Of a stretch of DNA of 64,000 bases, positions 1 through 9,593 are shown piece by piece. Source of the DNA: Candidatus Accumulibacter aalborgensis (GTDB lineage Bacteria; Pseudomonadota; Gammaproteobacteria; Burkholderiales; Rhodocyclaceae); contig NZ_FLQX01000001.1 in the NCBI RefSeq assembly GCF_900089955.1, positions 62,001 to 126,000 of the forward strand. The letters run 5' to 3'. A program made the position numbers and the translations under genes. The notes beneath the pieces were generated by a model. The model searched no databases, was not told where the DNA came from, and was given only the letters and a program-made list of their open reading frames with translations. The stretch's first letter is position 1; the number at the start of each line of letters is the position of its first letter.

Positions 1-1
1 C

Positions 2-256
2 TTCATCAGCCGGCGCGAAGGCAGTTTTCGTCTCAGCGTGATGGACCTTGCCAGCCGGCAGGTGCAGGTCCTGACCGACTCGCACAAGGATGAATCACCC
101 AGTTTCTCACCCAACGGGAGGATGATCCTGATCGCCACCGAGCAAGGCGGTCGCGGTGTGCTCTCGGCGGTATCGATCGATGGCCGCATCAAACAGCGTC
201 TTTCCATTACGGCGGGCGATGTGCGCGAGCCGGCGTGGGGCCCCTTCAACAAATAA
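2..256 (+). CDS. tolB: TolB, C-terminal part (cut by window edge)
   Basis: The reading frame is open from base 2 and ends with TAA at 254-256, giving the last 84 residues. It contains a beta-propeller (PD40/WD40-like) repeat: a DESPSFSPNG turn followed by a strand and the GGRG loop. TolB is the periplasmic propeller of the Tol-Pal system, which links inner and outer membranes and helps outer-membrane constriction at division. The next gene is pal, its direct partner, 40 bp downstream, which is the standard order. The N-terminal part lies outside the window. Identification rests on the repeat and the neighbours. Confidence 0.9.
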   Translation, partial: FISRREGSFRLSVMDLASRQVQVLTDSHKDESPSFSPNGRMILIATEQGGRGVLSAVSIDGRIKQRLSITAGDVREPAWGPFNK

Positions 257-296
257 GCATTCGTCGTCAGTCCGAATTTTCTGCAGGAGAAACACC

Positions 297-833
297 ATGA
301 AGCAACTCGTCATCCCCGCCGCTCTGATCCTTTTGATCGCTGCCTGCAGTTCGACGCGCGAGGGCAGCGACCAGGCCGCCGGTGGTGGTGCGCCCGTCGA
401 GACGCGTGGCGGGTCGGGAGGCGTGACCACGGTCACGACGGGCGGCGTCGAAACGCGCGGCCTGCCGGCAGCGCTCACCGATCCGCAAAGCATTCTCTCG
501 AAGCGCAGCGTGTATTTCGATTATGACAGCTACGAAGTCAAGGCTGAATACAAGGATCTGGTGACCGCCCACGCCAAGTTCCTCACCGATAATCGCCAGT
601 TCAAGATTCTGATCCAGGGCAATACCGACGAACGCGGCAGCCGCGAGTACAACCTGGCGCTAGGTCAGAAGCGGGCCGACGCAGTCAAGAAGATGCTGGC
701 CTTGCTCGGGGCCCGCGAAGAGCAACTCGAATCGGTCAGCCTGGGCGAAGAAAAGCCCAAGAACGAAGGCCATGACGAAAGTGCCTGGGCCCAGAACCGC
801 CGCGGCGACATGCTCTACACCGGCGAGTTCTAG
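297..833 (+). CDS. pal: Pal, peptidoglycan-associated outer-membrane lipoprotein
   Basis: 178 residues. I chose the ATG at 297 because a CAGGAG ribosome site precedes it and the protein then opens with a lipoprotein signal (hydrophobic stretch, lipobox ending at Cys17). A Gly/Thr-rich linker (about 20-60) with a repeated ETRG motif leads to an OmpA-like domain (about 70-175). YFDYDSYEV (73-81) and NTDERGSREYN (109-119), the diaminopimelate-binding region, are both present. Pal anchors the outer membrane to peptidoglycan and binds TolB, encoded just upstream. The C-terminal end departs slightly from the usual Pal ending after NRRGD. Confidence 0.95.
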   Translation: MKQLVIPAALILLIAACSSTREGSDQAAGGGAPVETRGGSGGVTTVTTGGVETRGLPAALTDPQSILSKRSVYFDYDSYEVKAEYKDLVTAHAKFLTDNRQFKILIQGNTDERGSREYNLALGQKRADAVKKMLALLGAREEQLESVSLGEEKPKNEGHDESAWAQNRRGDMLYTGEF

Positions 834-834
834 G

Positions 835-1617
835 ATGTCGGAGCCGTCGCATCGTCGCTGGGCCGCCCTGCAGGCGGGTGCGCTGTTACTCGTGGCCATC
901 GGCGCGCAACCCGTGCGTGCCGGTATTCTGGATGACGACGAAGCACGCCGTCAGGTCAAGGACTTGTCGATCAAGACCAGCGAACGCTTCGACACCGTCT
1001 CCAAAGGACAGATCGAGCTGGCCAACCAGACGCAGGCGCTGCGTGAAGAGAACGCGCACCTGCGTGGCCAGATCGAGACGCTGACCTATGAGCTCGATTC
1101 GGCCAAGAAGCGACAACAGGACTTCTATATCGACCTCGACGGACGCCTGCGCAAGCTCGAAGCACCGCTGACGGCCAGCGTGGAGGCAAAGCCTGCCGAG
1201 GAGAACAAGGCCGCCGCCGAAGCGCCGAGAAAGCCAGCCAGCGACCCGGCCATCGAAACGCGTGAATACGAGGCCGCTCTCAATCTGTTCAGAGCCAAGA
1301 AGGTCAAGGAAGCTGCCGCGGCTTTCGACGCTTTTGCCAAAGCGCACCCGGACAGCACGCTGACGCCAAGTGCTTACTACTGGCTCGGCAACGCCCATTA
1401 CGCGCTGGGCGACTGCAAGAAGGCGATCGATGCTCAGCGGGTGGTGGTCAGTAAATGGCCCGCCAACCCCAAGGCGCCCGAAGCGCTGCTCAATGTGGCC
1501 ACCTGCCAGCACGAACTTGCCGACGCCAGGGGAGCGAAAGGTACGCTGGAAACGCTGGTCGCCAAGTACCCGGAAAGTACGGCGGCGGTCACCGCCAGGC
1601 AGCGCCTCAAGAAGTAG
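835..1617 (+). CDS. cpoB: CpoB (YbgF), Tol-Pal-associated division coordinator
   Basis: 260 residues starting one base after the pal stop codon, so translation is probably coupled. The order is an N-terminal signal peptide (about 1-30), an Ala/Gln/Lys-rich heptad region (about 45-115) fitting the trimerising coiled coil, a short Pro/Ala linker, then TPR repeats (about 142-260) with the EYEAALNLF and YYWLGNAHYALG helices typical of YbgF. In E. coli CpoB links peptidoglycan synthesis by PBP1B to Tol-driven constriction. Position after tolB-pal and before queE is the family's usual context. Confidence 0.93.
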   Translation: MSEPSHRRWAALQAGALLLVAIGAQPVRAGILDDDEARRQVKDLSIKTSERFDTVSKGQIELANQTQALREENAHLRGQIETLTYELDSAKKRQQDFYIDLDGRLRKLEAPLTASVEAKPAEENKAAAEAPRKPASDPAIETREYEAALNLFRAKKVKEAAAAFDAFAKAHPDSTLTPSAYYWLGNAHYALGDCKKAIDAQRVVVSKWPANPKAPEALLNVATCQHELADARGAKGTLETLVAKYPESTAAVTARQRLKK

Positions 1618-1621
1618 GCGG

Positions 1622-2281
1622 GTGAACGCCTCCCTACGACCGCTGTCGCTGAAAATCAGCGAGATCTTCCTGTCCCTGCAGGGCGAGACCTCCCGTGCCG
1701 GGCTACCGACCGTTTTTGTCCGCCTGACCGGCTGCCCGCTACGCTGCGTCTGGTGCGACACTGCCTACGCTTTTTCCGGCGGCCAGACGATCTCGCTTCC
1801 GGAAATCATCGAGCAAGTGGCGTGTCATGGCGTCAACCATGTTTGCGTGACCGGCGGCGAACCTCTCGCACAGCCAGCGTGCCTACCCTTGCTGAGCGCC
1901 TTGAGCGATGCCGGCTATGCGGTGTCTTTGGAGACCTCTGGCGCACTCGATGTGGCCGAGGTAGACGCGCGCGTTTCGCGCATCGTAGACCTCAAGGCGC
2001 CTGGTTCCGGCGAGTTTGGCCGCAATCGGTGGCAGAACCTGGCGCTGCTGACCGCCAACGACGAGCTCAAGTTCGTCCTCAAGGACCGGGCAGACTACGA
2101 GTGGGCGCGCCAGTTGGTCCTCGATCGCCGGCTGGCGGCCCTCTGTCCGCTGCTCTTCTCCCCGGTCGACGGTGAACTGCCTGCGGCAACACTGGCCGAC
2201 TGGATACTCGCCGATCGCTTACCGGTACGCTTTCAGTTGCAGTTGCACAAGCTGCTTTGGGGTAACATCCGGGGCAAGTAA
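1622..2281 (+). CDS. queE: 7-carboxy-7-deazaguanine synthase, radical SAM
   Basis: 219 residues with a GTG start at 1622, five bases after the cpoB stop. The radical-SAM cluster motif CX3CX2C is clear (Cys38, Cys42, Cys45 in GCPLRCVWCDT), followed by a GGE motif (VTGGEPLAQP). QueE converts 6-carboxytetrahydropterin to CDG in queuosine synthesis. The N-terminal KISEIFLSLQGE is diagnostic for QueE. The longer frame upstream has no family similarity, so the GTG is preferred. No other queuosine genes are visible here. Confidence 0.93.
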   Translation: MNASLRPLSLKISEIFLSLQGETSRAGLPTVFVRLTGCPLRCVWCDTAYAFSGGQTISLPEIIEQVACHGVNHVCVTGGEPLAQPACLPLLSALSDAGYAVSLETSGALDVAEVDARVSRIVDLKAPGSGEFGRNRWQNLALLTANDELKFVLKDRADYEWARQLVLDRRLAALCPLLFSPVDGELPAATLADWILADRLPVRFQLQLHKLLWGNIRGK

Positions 2282-2300
2282 TCTTTGCGAGCAAACTGCC

Positions 2301-2672
2301 GTGAACGCCGATCGCCGCCACTCTTCCCGCATCGCCTTTGCTTCACCGGCGCAACTGATTCTCGCCGACCGCAAGCTTGAAGTGCAGGTCCTGGACCTGT
2401 CCGTGAAAGGCGCGCTCGTCGGCTTGCCGGAGGACGCCGATGTCGTCGGCGGAGCCACTTCCGTACTGCACATCAACCTCGAAGACGGCGAGGAGATCTG
2501 CATGGAGGGCACGATTGCTCATGTCGAAGGTCGCCAGGCCGGCCTTGTTTGCCACTCGATCGACATCGACAGCGTGACCCACCTGCGCCGCCTGGTCGAA
2601 CTCAACATCGGCAACGCCGACCTCCTGCAGCGGGAACTTTCGGCGCTGCTTGCCCAGCATTCAGGCTCTTGA
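2301..2672 (+). CDS. PilZ-domain protein
   Basis: 123 residues from a GTG at 2301, 19 bp after queE. The c-di-GMP-binding signature is visible: RHSSR (RxxxR, residues 6-10) at the N terminus and DLSVKG (DxSxxG) about 25 residues later. The rest is a single PilZ beta-barrel with no partner domain, so it is probably a small c-di-GMP receptor. Target unknown. Association with queE is positional only. Confidence 0.8.
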   Translation: MNADRRHSSRIAFASPAQLILADRKLEVQVLDLSVKGALVGLPEDADVVGGATSVLHINLEDGEEICMEGTIAHVEGRQAGLVCHSIDIDSVTHLRRLVELNIGNADLLQRELSALLAQHSGS

Positions 2673-2882
2673 TCAGGCAGCTCCGGCTACCAGCAAGACT
2701 GAATAGGGCAGCGCTGGCGGGTCATTGCCGCATGGCGTTGCGCACTGCGTCGCCCACATTCTCTTGATCTCTGGCTACCAGATCGGCCAGAGGCCCCGGC
2801 TGAGCAAGTCAGTTGCTGCGCCACAGCTTGTCATGTGCGGCGTGTCAAGGGAGCGACGAATCTCTCGCCAGTCGCGCCTGCG

Positions 2883-3272
2883 TCAGTTCAGGTCGATCGC
2901 GTGCCGCTTCAGGTCGTCAAGGGTGACGATCAGCAAGCAGGCTTCATTGGTGGAACTGAGGACGACGCGCGGTGCCTTGCCGGCGTGCAGCGCTTCGCGC
3001 CAGCGCGCCGCGCACAGGCACCAGCGATCACCCGTTTGCAGGCCGGGGAATCCGAACTCGGGGCGGGGCGTGGACAGGTCGTTGCCGCGGGCTTTCGAGA
3101 AGTCGAGAAACTCGGCGGTCAACACGACACAGATCGTGTGACTGCCGAGATCCTCGTCGCTGGTGCTGCAGCAGCCGTCACGAAAGAAACCGGTCATCGG
3201 CCTCTCGCTGCACGACCCGAGCAAGCCGCCGAGAACGTTGCGCTGGCTGCCGCCAGTATCGTCTGGTTTCAT
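2883..3272 (-). CDS. DUF2237 family protein at the tail of the isc operon
   Basis: 129 residues. The conserved family blocks are present: VLGGLLGSCS, TGFFRDGCC, GSHTICVVLT, ARGNDLSTPRPEF and GDRWCLCAARW. The cysteines (SC, CC, CLC) and the Trp/Arg run are conserved in DUF2237, whose biochemical role I do not know. Its ATG overlaps the iscX stop codon by 4 bp, so it is probably translated with the isc operon and is the last gene in it. A role connected with Fe-S or thiol chemistry is plausible from context and cysteine content but not shown. Confidence 0.85.
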   Translation of the reverse strand: MKPDDTGGSQRNVLGGLLGSCSERPMTGFFRDGCCSTSDEDLGSHTICVVLTAEFLDFSKARGNDLSTPRPEFGFPGLQTGDRWCLCAARWREALHAGKAPRVVLSSTNEACLLIVTLDDLKRHAIDLN

Positions 3273-3463
3273 GTGACTTCGTCGATCCAGGCCTGCTGGA
3301 TTGCCTCGAGAATCTTCTCGCCGCAGTGGCGGGAATCGTCTTCGAAGCCGGGCAAGGCGAGAACCCAGTTCATCAGGTCGACGAAATTGATCTTCAGCGG
3401 GTCAAGCTCGGGATGGGCCTCGGCAAGTTCGATGGCCAGGTCGTTGATGTCGGTCCATTTCAT
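3269..3463 (-). CDS. iscX: IscX, Fe-S assembly regulator
   Basis: 64 residues starting [15 protein letters not shown], the classical IscX opening, with the acidic helices and an LPGFEDD segment. The ATG at 3463 overlaps the fdx stop by 4 bp. IscX is a small acidic winged-helix protein that binds IscS and modulates desulfurase activity with iron. A longer frame starts upstream but lies inside fdx, so the short start is correct. Confidence 0.95.
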   Translation of the reverse strand: MKWTDINDLAIELAEAHPELDPLKINFVDLMNWVLALPGFEDDSRHCGEKILEAIQQAWIDEVT

Positions 3464-3801
3464 CGCTTGCCCTCCTTGGTCATGTTGATGGAGTAACGCG
3501 GAATCTCGATCACCAGCGGTGTGTCGTTGACCATCGCCTGGCATGACAGACGCGAGTTCGGTTCCAGGCCCCAGGCCTTGTCGAGCAGGTCGTCCTCGAC
3601 CTCGTCGGACGCTTCAAGCGCGTCAAAACCTTCGCGAACGACGACGTGACAGGTGGTGCAGGCGCACGACATCTCGCAAGCGTGCTCGATAGCGATGCCG
3701 TTCTCGAGCAAGTTCTGACAGATCGATTCGTCGGCTCGCGCGTCGATGACCGCGCCGTCGGGGCAGAGTTCGATGTGCGGCAAAACGATGATCCGGGTCA
3801 T
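3460..3801 (-). CDS. fdx: ISC-type [2Fe-2S] ferredoxin
   Basis: 113 residues. The cluster ligands are visible as Cys42, Cys48 and Cys51 ([10 protein letters not shown]) plus Cys87, with the extra Cys46 often seen in ISC ferredoxins. It supplies electrons for cluster assembly on IscU. The start overlaps the hscA stop by 4 bp and the end overlaps iscX by 4 bp, so the operon is tightly coupled. Confidence 0.96.
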   Translation of the reverse strand: MTRIIVLPHIELCPDGAVIDARADESICQNLLENGIAIEHACEMSCACTTCHVVVREGFDALEASDEVEDDLLDKAWGLEPNSRLSCQAMVNDTPLVIEIPRYSINMTKEGKR

Positions 3802-5699
3802 GCCACTTCTCCGGTCGTCGCGACGGCGGCTTCGCTATCCAGCTCGCTGATGTGGCGGCCGGCAAAAGCCCGGCGAATCGACTTGTCCATGCGTCGCGCG
3901 GCAAAATCCTTGGTCTCGGCTTCGAGGTCATCCATGGCCAGCACGATCTGCCGGCGGTTGTCGCCGAGCGTGGCATTCTGTAGTCTGATGATGCCGTTCT
4001 CGACGCGCGCCATTTCGTCGGCCGCCAGCAGATCGCCATCGGCCTTGAGCGCCGAGCGCACGGCTTCGATCAAGCGTTGCGCCTCGACCTGGGATTCCTT
4101 GAGTGCTCGGCGCAGCGCGTCGTCCCTGACGTGCGCCAGCGAATCCTTGAGCATGCCGGCAATCTCGTCGTCCGACAAGCCGTACGATGGCTTGACGACG
4201 ATGCTGGCCTCGACTCCCGAAGTCTGTTCCTTGGCGGCGACCGCCAGCAGTCCGTCGGCGTCGACCTGAAAAGTGACGCGAATGCGCGCTGCGCCGGCGA
4301 CCATCGGCGGGATGCCACGCAGTTCGAAGCGCGCCAGCGAACGGCAGTCGCTGACCAGTTCGCGCTCACCCTGAACGACATGTACGGCCAGTGCCGTCTG
4401 ACCATCGCGGAAAGTGGTGAATTCCTGCGCGCGCGCGGTCGGGATCGTCGCGTTGCGCGGAATGATCTTCTCGACCAGGCCGCCCATCGTTTCGAGACCC
4501 AGCGACAGGGGAATGACATCGAGCAGCAGCCAGTCGTCGCCGGCAGCGCGGTTACCGGCCAGCAGATTGGCCTGCGTCGCGGCACCGATGGCTACCACCT
4601 TGTCGGGATCGAGATTGTTCAGCGGTTCCTGCCTGAAGAATTCACCGACGGCCCGCTGTACCTGTGGCATGCGCGTGGCGCCGCCGACCATCACCACGCC
4701 CTTGACCTCGCTCACCGACAGCCCGGCGTCGCGCAGCGCCTTCTTGACCGGCTGGATGGTCTTGGCGACCAGGGTCTGGGTGATTTCGGCAAAGGTTTCG
4801 GTGGTCAGCGTCAGATCGACCACCTCACCGCTGTTGAGCCTGGCCGTGACCGGCGCAGCGCCATGAAAGGTCAGGTACTCCTTGGCTTCACGGGCACGCG
4901 TCAGGAGCATGCTCGCATCCTCGACGGACAGGGGCTTCAGCTTGGCTGTTTCCAGGATCCAGCAGAAGATTCTCTGGTCGAAGTCATCGCCACCGAGCGC
5001 CGAATCGCCTCCGGTCGACAGGACCTCGAAGATGCCGCGCGAAAGTTTGAGGATCGAGATGTCGAAAGTACCGCCGCCGAGGTCATAGACGGCATAAACA
5101 CCCTCGGCCGCATTGTCGAGCCCGTAGGCGATGGCTGCCGCCGTCGGCTCGTTGAGCAGTCTCAGAACCGGCAGCCCGGCGACCCTGGCGGCGTCCTTGG
5201 TCGCCTGGCGCTGCGCGTCGTCAAAGTAAGCCGGCACAGTGATCACGGCACCGACCAGCGGTCCGCCCAGCGACGCTTCGGCACGCTGGCGCAGCGTGCG
5301 CAGGATGTCGGCCGATACCTCGACCGGGCTTTTCAGCCCGGCGGCGGTGTGCAGGCGCAGCATCCCGCAGCCATCCTGAAAGACGTAGGGCAGCGCCTCG
5401 CGGTGGGCGATGTCGGCGAGCCCCCGGCCCATGAAACGCTTGACCGAAGCAATCGTGTTGCGTGGATCGACTGCCTGCCTGGCCTGCGCCTCGTAGCCGA
5501 CCTCGCAGCGGCCGTCGGCAAGATAGCGGACCACCGAAGGCAGCAGGGGGCGGCCGAGCTCATCGCTGAGGGCGACGGCCAGCCCGCTGCGCACCGTCGC
5601 CACCAGCGAATTGGTCGTCCCGAGGTCTATGCCGACCGCCAGCCGGTGCTGGTGCGGCGCGGCTGAATCGCCCGGTTCCGCAATCTGTAGTAGTGCCAT
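3798..5699 (-). CDS. hscA: HscA, Hsp70-type Fe-S chaperone
   Basis: 633 residues from the ATG at 5699 ([10 protein letters not shown]). The Hsp70 phosphate-1 motif [12 protein letters not shown] is near residue 25, followed by [25 protein letters not shown] and the [10 protein letters not shown] motif. The substrate-binding domain follows ([16 protein letters not shown]). HscA, with HscB, drives transfer of clusters from IscU. The frame upstream of 5699 is unrelated coding noise between hscB and hscA. Length matches the family. Confidence 0.96.
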   Translation of the reverse strand: MALLQIAEPGDSAAPHQHRLAVGIDLGTTNSLVATVRSGLAVALSDELGRPLLPSVVRYLADGRCEVGYEAQARQAVDPRNTIASVKRFMGRGLADIAHREALPYVFQDGCGMLRLHTAAGLKSPVEVSADILRTLRQRAEASLGGPLVGAVITVPAYFDDAQRQATKDAARVAGLPVLRLLNEPTAAAIAYGLDNAAEGVYAVYDLGGGTFDISILKLSRGIFEVLSTGGDSALGGDDFDQRIFCWILETAKLKPLSVEDASMLLTRAREAKEYLTFHGAAPVTARLNSGEVVDLTLTTETFAEITQTLVAKTIQPVKKALRDAGLSVSEVKGVVMVGGATRMPQVQRAVGEFFRQEPLNNLDPDKVVAIGAATQANLLAGNRAAGDDWLLLDVIPLSLGLETMGGLVEKIIPRNATIPTARAQEFTTFRDGQTALAVHVVQGERELVSDCRSLARFELRGIPPMVAGAARIRVTFQVDADGLLAVAAKEQTSGVEASIVVKPSYGLSDDEIAGMLKDSLAHVRDDALRRALKESQVEAQRLIEAVRSALKADGDLLAADEMARVENGIIRLQNATLGDNRRQIVLAMDDLEAETKDFAARRMDKSIRRAFAGRHISELDSEAAVATTGEVA

Positions 5700-5766
5700 G
5701 AACAGGTCCTGGTGCTTGTTGCTGGTGGTTTGGCGGCGAGCGATCGACTTCGTCGTCTTACTCGTC

Positions 5767-6285
5767 CTACTCTTCGCACTCCGCGATGGCTTCATCGATC
5801 TCGACCAGCAATTTGTCGAGAAACATCAGCCGCCGCACGCGGTCAGCCGCCTGACCCAGGTCGTGCTGATCGTCGAGCAGCAGCGCGAGTTCCTCGTGGC
5901 GCTCAACGATATCGCGTTTCAGCCGATGGTGCAGATGCTCGAGTTCGTGGTGTTGGCCGGCGGCACGTGCTTCCTCCACTGCCTCGCGCCATTCCATCTG
6001 TTCAACGAGAAAGTCGGCCGGCACGTTTTCGCTGCCCAGGTCGTGCGCTGCCAGACGCAGCAGGTACTTCGCTCGCAGCAGCGGCTTCTTCAGCGTCTGG
6101 TAGCCCTCATTGACCCGCGTCGCCCACTGCAACGACAGGCGCTGCTCGGCGTCGCCGGCGCTGGCAAAGCGGTCGGGATGAACCAGCAACTGCATTTGCA
6201 GATAGCGTCGCTCAAGCAGTGCGGCATCCAGCCGGAACGTCCGCGGTAGCTCGAACAGAGAAAAGTGATCGGCGTTGAAGTCCAT
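5767..6285 (-). CDS. hscB: HscB, J-domain co-chaperone for IscU
   Basis: 172 residues. The N-terminal J-domain carries the HPD motif (His36-Pro37-Asp38). The C-terminal half (about 90-172) is the acidic three-helix IscU-binding domain ([12 protein letters not shown]). HscB delivers IscU to HscA and stimulates its ATPase. It lies between iscA and hscA on the same strand, as in other isc operons. Confidence 0.96.
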   Translation of the reverse strand: MDFNADHFSLFELPRTFRLDAALLERRYLQMQLLVHPDRFASAGDAEQRLSLQWATRVNEGYQTLKKPLLRAKYLLRLAAHDLGSENVPADFLVEQMEWREAVEEARAAGQHHELEHLHHRLKRDIVERHEELALLLDDQHDLGQAADRVRRLMFLDKLLVEIDEAIAECEE

Positions 6286-6369
6286 GGGAAACGGTCAGTC
6301 GAGCAGGTGAAGCGGCGGCGAGTGGAGACGAGTGGAGAGGGCGGGGCGGCCACCCTGGCGCCAGGGCGG

Positions 6370-6693
6370 TCAGACGTTGAAGCTCTCGCCGCAGCCGCAG
6401 GCGTCCTTTACGTTCGGGTTATTGAACTGGAAACCCTCGTTGAGCCCTTCGCGCGCGTAATCGAGCTCGGTGCCGTCGAGGTAGGGCAGGCTCTTTGGGT
6501 CGACCAGCACCCGCACCCCGTGCGATTCGAACTCGATATCGTCTGGCTGCGCGACATCGGCAAACTCAAGCTTGTAGGCCATGCCGGAGCAGCCACTGGT
6601 ACGCACTCCCAGGCGCAGCCCGATGCCTTTGCCACGCTTGACCATGTAGTTGGCGACGTGACTGGCTGCCCGCTCAGAAAGTGTTACTGCCAT
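6370..6693 (-). CDS. iscA: IscA, A-type Fe-S carrier
   Basis: 107 residues with the three conserved cysteines: Cys35 (TSGCSG) and the C-terminal CGC (Cys99, Cys101 in DACGCGESF). It acts as an iron or cluster carrier downstream of IscU. Located 39 bp after iscU on the same strand. Confidence 0.97.
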   Translation of the reverse strand: MAVTLSERAASHVANYMVKRGKGIGLRLGVRTSGCSGMAYKLEFADVAQPDDIEFESHGVRVLVDPKSLPYLDGTELDYAREGLNEGFQFNNPNVKDACGCGESFNV

Positions 6694-6732
6694 TGATAAC
6701 CTCCTGCTGTAAGTGCGTTGACGGGTGCGGCA

Positions 6733-7128
6733 TTAACTGGACACATGCTCACTGTGCTTTTTCTTGTAATCGGCGACGGCGGCCTTGATTGCATCCTCGG
6801 CAAGAATCGAACAGTGGATTTTCACCGGCGGCAGCGCGAGTTCTTCGGCGATCTGCGTGTTCTTGATGTTCAGCGCCTGATCGATGGTCTTGCCCTTCAC
6901 CCACTCGGTCACCAGCGATGACGAAGCGATGGCCGAGCCACAACCGTAGGTCTTGAACTTGGCATCTTCGATGACGCCACCCTTGCCAACCTTGATCTGC
7001 AGCTTCATCACGTCGCCACAGGCGGGTGCGCCGACCATGCCGGTAGCCACACCCTCCTCATCCTTGGCAAACGAACCGACGTTGCGCGGATTCTCATAGT
7101 GATCCAGAACCTTGACACTGTACGACAT
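6733..7128 (-). CDS. iscU: IscU, Fe-S scaffold
   Basis: 131 residues. All scaffold residues are present: Cys37 and Asp39 (APACGD), Cys63 (YGCGSA), and the LPPVK-H-C segment with Cys106, which HscA recognises. Clusters are built here from IscS sulfur. Standard operon position after iscS, with a purine-rich AGGAG site just upstream of the ATG. Confidence 0.98.
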   Translation of the reverse strand: MSYSVKVLDHYENPRNVGSFAKDEEGVATGMVGAPACGDVMKLQIKVGKGGVIEDAKFKTYGCGSAIASSSLVTEWVKGKTIDQALNIKNTQIAEELALPPVKIHCSILAEDAIKAAVADYKKKHSEHVSS

Positions 7129-7152
7129 GCTGTTTCTCCTTTACTGCATTGA

Positions 7153-8364
7153 TCAATGTGCGGCCCACTGGACCGTACTCAGGTCGACACCTTCCTGCAC
7201 CATTTCCCATAGCGGCGAGAGTTCGCGCAGCCGGCCGATCTTGTCGTGCAGCAGCTTGATCGCGTAGTCGATGTCCTCGGCGGTCGTGAAACGGCCAAGC
7301 GTGAAGCGGATCGAGCTGTGCGCCAGTTCGTCCTCGCGGCCGAGGGCGCGCAAGACGTAGGAAGGTTCTAGCGAGGCCGAGGTGCACGCCGACCCGGACG
7401 ACACCGCGAGATCCTTGATCGCCATGAGCAGTGATTCGCCTTCGACATAGGCAAAGCTGATGTTCAGATTGTGCGGCACGCGGTGTTCCATATCGCCATT
7501 GACGTAGACCTCGTCGATGTCCGAAAGGCCTTTGAGCAGACGGTCGCGAAGCATGCGGATGCGCTCGTTCTCGACGCCCATCTCCAGGCGTGCCAGGCGG
7601 AAAGCCTCACCCATGCCGACGATCTGATGCGTCGGCAGCGTACCGGAGCGAAAACCCCGCTCGTGACCTCCACCGTGCATCTGAGCGGTCAGGCGAATCC
7701 GCGGCTTGCGACGCACGTAGAGAGCACCGATGCCTTTCGGGCCGTAAGTCTTGTGCGCCGAAAAGCTCATCAGATCAACCTTCAGGGCGGCCAGATCGAT
7801 CATCACCTTGCCCGTCGCCTGCGCCGCATCGACATGGAAGACGATTCCCTTCGCACGACAGATTTCGCCGATCTCGGCGATTGGCTGGATGACCCCAATC
7901 TCGTTATTAACGAACATCACCGAGACGACGATTGTGTCGGGACGCAGGGCCGCCTTGAAGACTTCGAGGTCGAGCAGGCCGTTGTCCTGCACGTCGAGGT
8001 AGGTCACTTCAAAACCCTGGCGCTCGAGTTCGCGGCAGGTATCGAGGATGGCCTTGTGCTCGGTTTTGACCGTCACCAGGTGCTTGCCCTTGCCAGCGTA
8101 GAACTGCGCTGCACCCTTGAGGGCCAGGTTATTCGATTCGGTGGCCCCCGAGGTCCACACGATTTCCTTGGGGTCCGCGTTGACCAGCCGGGCGACCTCG
8201 TCGCGCGCTGCTTCGACAGCCGCTTCCGACTCCCAGCCAAAGGAGTGCGAGCGCGAGGCCGGATTGCCGAATCTCTGGAAAAGATAGGGGATCATCGCCT
8301 CTGCGACACGCGGATCAACCGGGGTGGTGGCCGAGTAATCGAGATAGATGGGCAGTTTCAGCAT
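7153..8364 (-). CDS. iscS: IscS, cysteine desulfurase
   Basis: 403 residues. The PLP lysine is Lys205 ([11 protein letters not shown]) and the catalytic loop cysteine is Cys327 (SSGSACTSA), one residue off the E. coli numbering. The N terminus [17 protein letters not shown] and the long mobile loop are typical of IscS rather than SufS. It supplies sulfur to IscU and to tRNA thiolation. A second desulfurase gene lies 58 bp upstream on the same strand. Confidence 0.97.
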   Translation of the reverse strand: MLKLPIYLDYSATTPVDPRVAEAMIPYLFQRFGNPASRSHSFGWESEAAVEAARDEVARLVNADPKEIVWTSGATESNNLALKGAAQFYAGKGKHLVTVKTEHKAILDTCRELERQGFEVTYLDVQDNGLLDLEVFKAALRPDTIVVSVMFVNNEIGVIQPIAEIGEICRAKGIVFHVDAAQATGKVMIDLAALKVDLMSFSAHKTYGPKGIGALYVRRKPRIRLTAQMHGGGHERGFRSGTLPTHQIVGMGEAFRLARLEMGVENERIRMLRDRLLKGLSDIDEVYVNGDMEHRVPHNLNISFAYVEGESLLMAIKDLAVSSGSACTSASLEPSYVLRALGREDELAHSSIRFTLGRFTTAEDIDYAIKLLHDKIGRLRELSPLWEMVQEGVDLSTVQWAAH

Positions 8365-8422
8365 TGCTTTTGCTCCGGGTTGTACGTGTTGTGCAAATTG
8401 TTGACTGTTCAGAGCTGCGCGC

Positions 8423-9580
8423 TCAGACGGCCATCGCGGTTAGCCGCTGCAGCCTGGAAACGGTTGCCTGCAGCGTGCTCAGGAAACCGTCGATCTGTTC
8501 TTGCGTGTTGCTGCCGCCGAGACTGGCGCGTACGGCGCCCCGTGCCACATCTGGCGTCACCCCCATCGCGCGCAGCACGTGCGAGGACTCGGGGTTGGCG
8601 CTCGAACAGGCAGCGCCGCTGGCGGTGGCGTAGCCGTCACGGTCGAGCTTTCCGACCAGCGTGTCGCCATCGAGTTCGGGAAACGCGAAATAGACCGTAT
8701 TTGGCAGGCGCTCAACCGCCTGGCTGAAGAGCGTCGCGCCGAGTCCGAGCAGTCCCCGTTCGAGTCGCACGCGTAGCGTGAGCAGTCGCCGGGCCACAGC
8801 GATCCGGCGTTGAGCGGCCAATTCACACGCCACGCCGAAGCCGACGATCGCCGCCACGTTCTCGGTGCCCGAACGCAAGCCGCGCTCGTGGCCACCACCG
8901 GCTATCAGAGGCTCGAGCTCGACGCGCTTGTCGAGCACCAGCGCCGCAGCTCCCTTCGGACCGCCGATCTTGTGCGCCGAAAGGCTCAACGCGCAGACCC
9001 CGGCCGCGTTGAGGCGGCGAAAATCGACGCCAATCTTGCCGACCGCCTGCACGGCATCCGTGTGGAAGTATGCGCCCACACTTCGCGCCCGTTCGGCCAG
9101 GCACTCGATATCCTGCACCACGCCGGTCTCGTTGTTGGCCAGCATCACCGAAACGATTTTTGGCTTCAGCGCCATCACCGCTGCAAAGTTGTTTTCATCG
9201 ACCCGCCCGTCGCCATCGACGGTCAACTGGCGCACGGTCCAGCCACGCTTGCCGAGTTGCTCGGCCGGTTTGATCACGCACGGGTGTTCGATGGCACTGA
9301 CCGCCACGACGCCGGGTTTCAGGCACGCGGCGGCACCCTTGATGAAGAGGTTGTTGGCTTCCGAACCGCCACTGGTGAACACCACTTCGCTGGCGTGTGC
9401 GCCAACCGCCTCAGCCACCTGGCTACGCGCCTGGTCGATCGCCCGCCGCGCCGCGCGGCCGTACTCGTGCCCGCTCGAGGCGTTGCCGAACTGACCCGAA
9501 AGATAGGGCAGCATGGCCTCGACGACCGCCGGATCGGCGGCTGTGGTGGCGTTGTGGTCGAGATAGACGGGCGCAAACAT
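8423..9580 (-). CDS. Second cysteine desulfurase (NifS/IscS-like) between iscR and iscS
   Basis: 385 residues from the ATG at 9580 ([13 protein letters not shown]). It keeps the PLP lysine (Lys204 in [11 protein letters not shown]) and a loop cysteine (Cys325 in [12 protein letters not shown]). It is clearly diverged from the IscS beside it, so it is not a recent tandem duplicate. The loop [17 protein letters not shown] is closer to NifS-type sequences. It lies in the isc operon directly after iscR, so IscR should control both desulfurases. Its dedicated acceptor is unknown. The frame continues upstream to 9676 but overlaps iscR, so the shorter start is used. Confidence 0.92.
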   Translation of the reverse strand: MFAPVYLDHNATTAADPAVVEAMLPYLSGQFGNASSGHEYGRAARRAIDQARSQVAEAVGAHASEVVFTSGGSEANNLFIKGAAACLKPGVVAVSAIEHPCVIKPAEQLGKRGWTVRQLTVDGDGRVDENNFAAVMALKPKIVSVMLANNETGVVQDIECLAERARSVGAYFHTDAVQAVGKIGVDFRRLNAAGVCALSLSAHKIGGPKGAAALVLDKRVELEPLIAGGGHERGLRSGTENVAAIVGFGVACELAAQRRIAVARRLLTLRVRLERGLLGLGATLFSQAVERLPNTVYFAFPELDGDTLVGKLDRDGYATASGAACSSANPESSHVLRAMGVTPDVARGAVRASLGGSNTQEQIDGFLSTLQATVSRLQRLTAMAV

Positions 9581-9593
9581 GGCTGCTGGAAGC

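Noticed and set aside
2835-3488. Plus-strand frame over the DUF2237 and iscX genes
   Set aside because: Both genes have clear products on the minus strand; this frame resembles nothing.
4077-5666. Long plus-strand frame opposite hscA
   Set aside because: Antisense to a clear HscA gene; GC-rich codon bias leaves the opposite strand open. No family signal.
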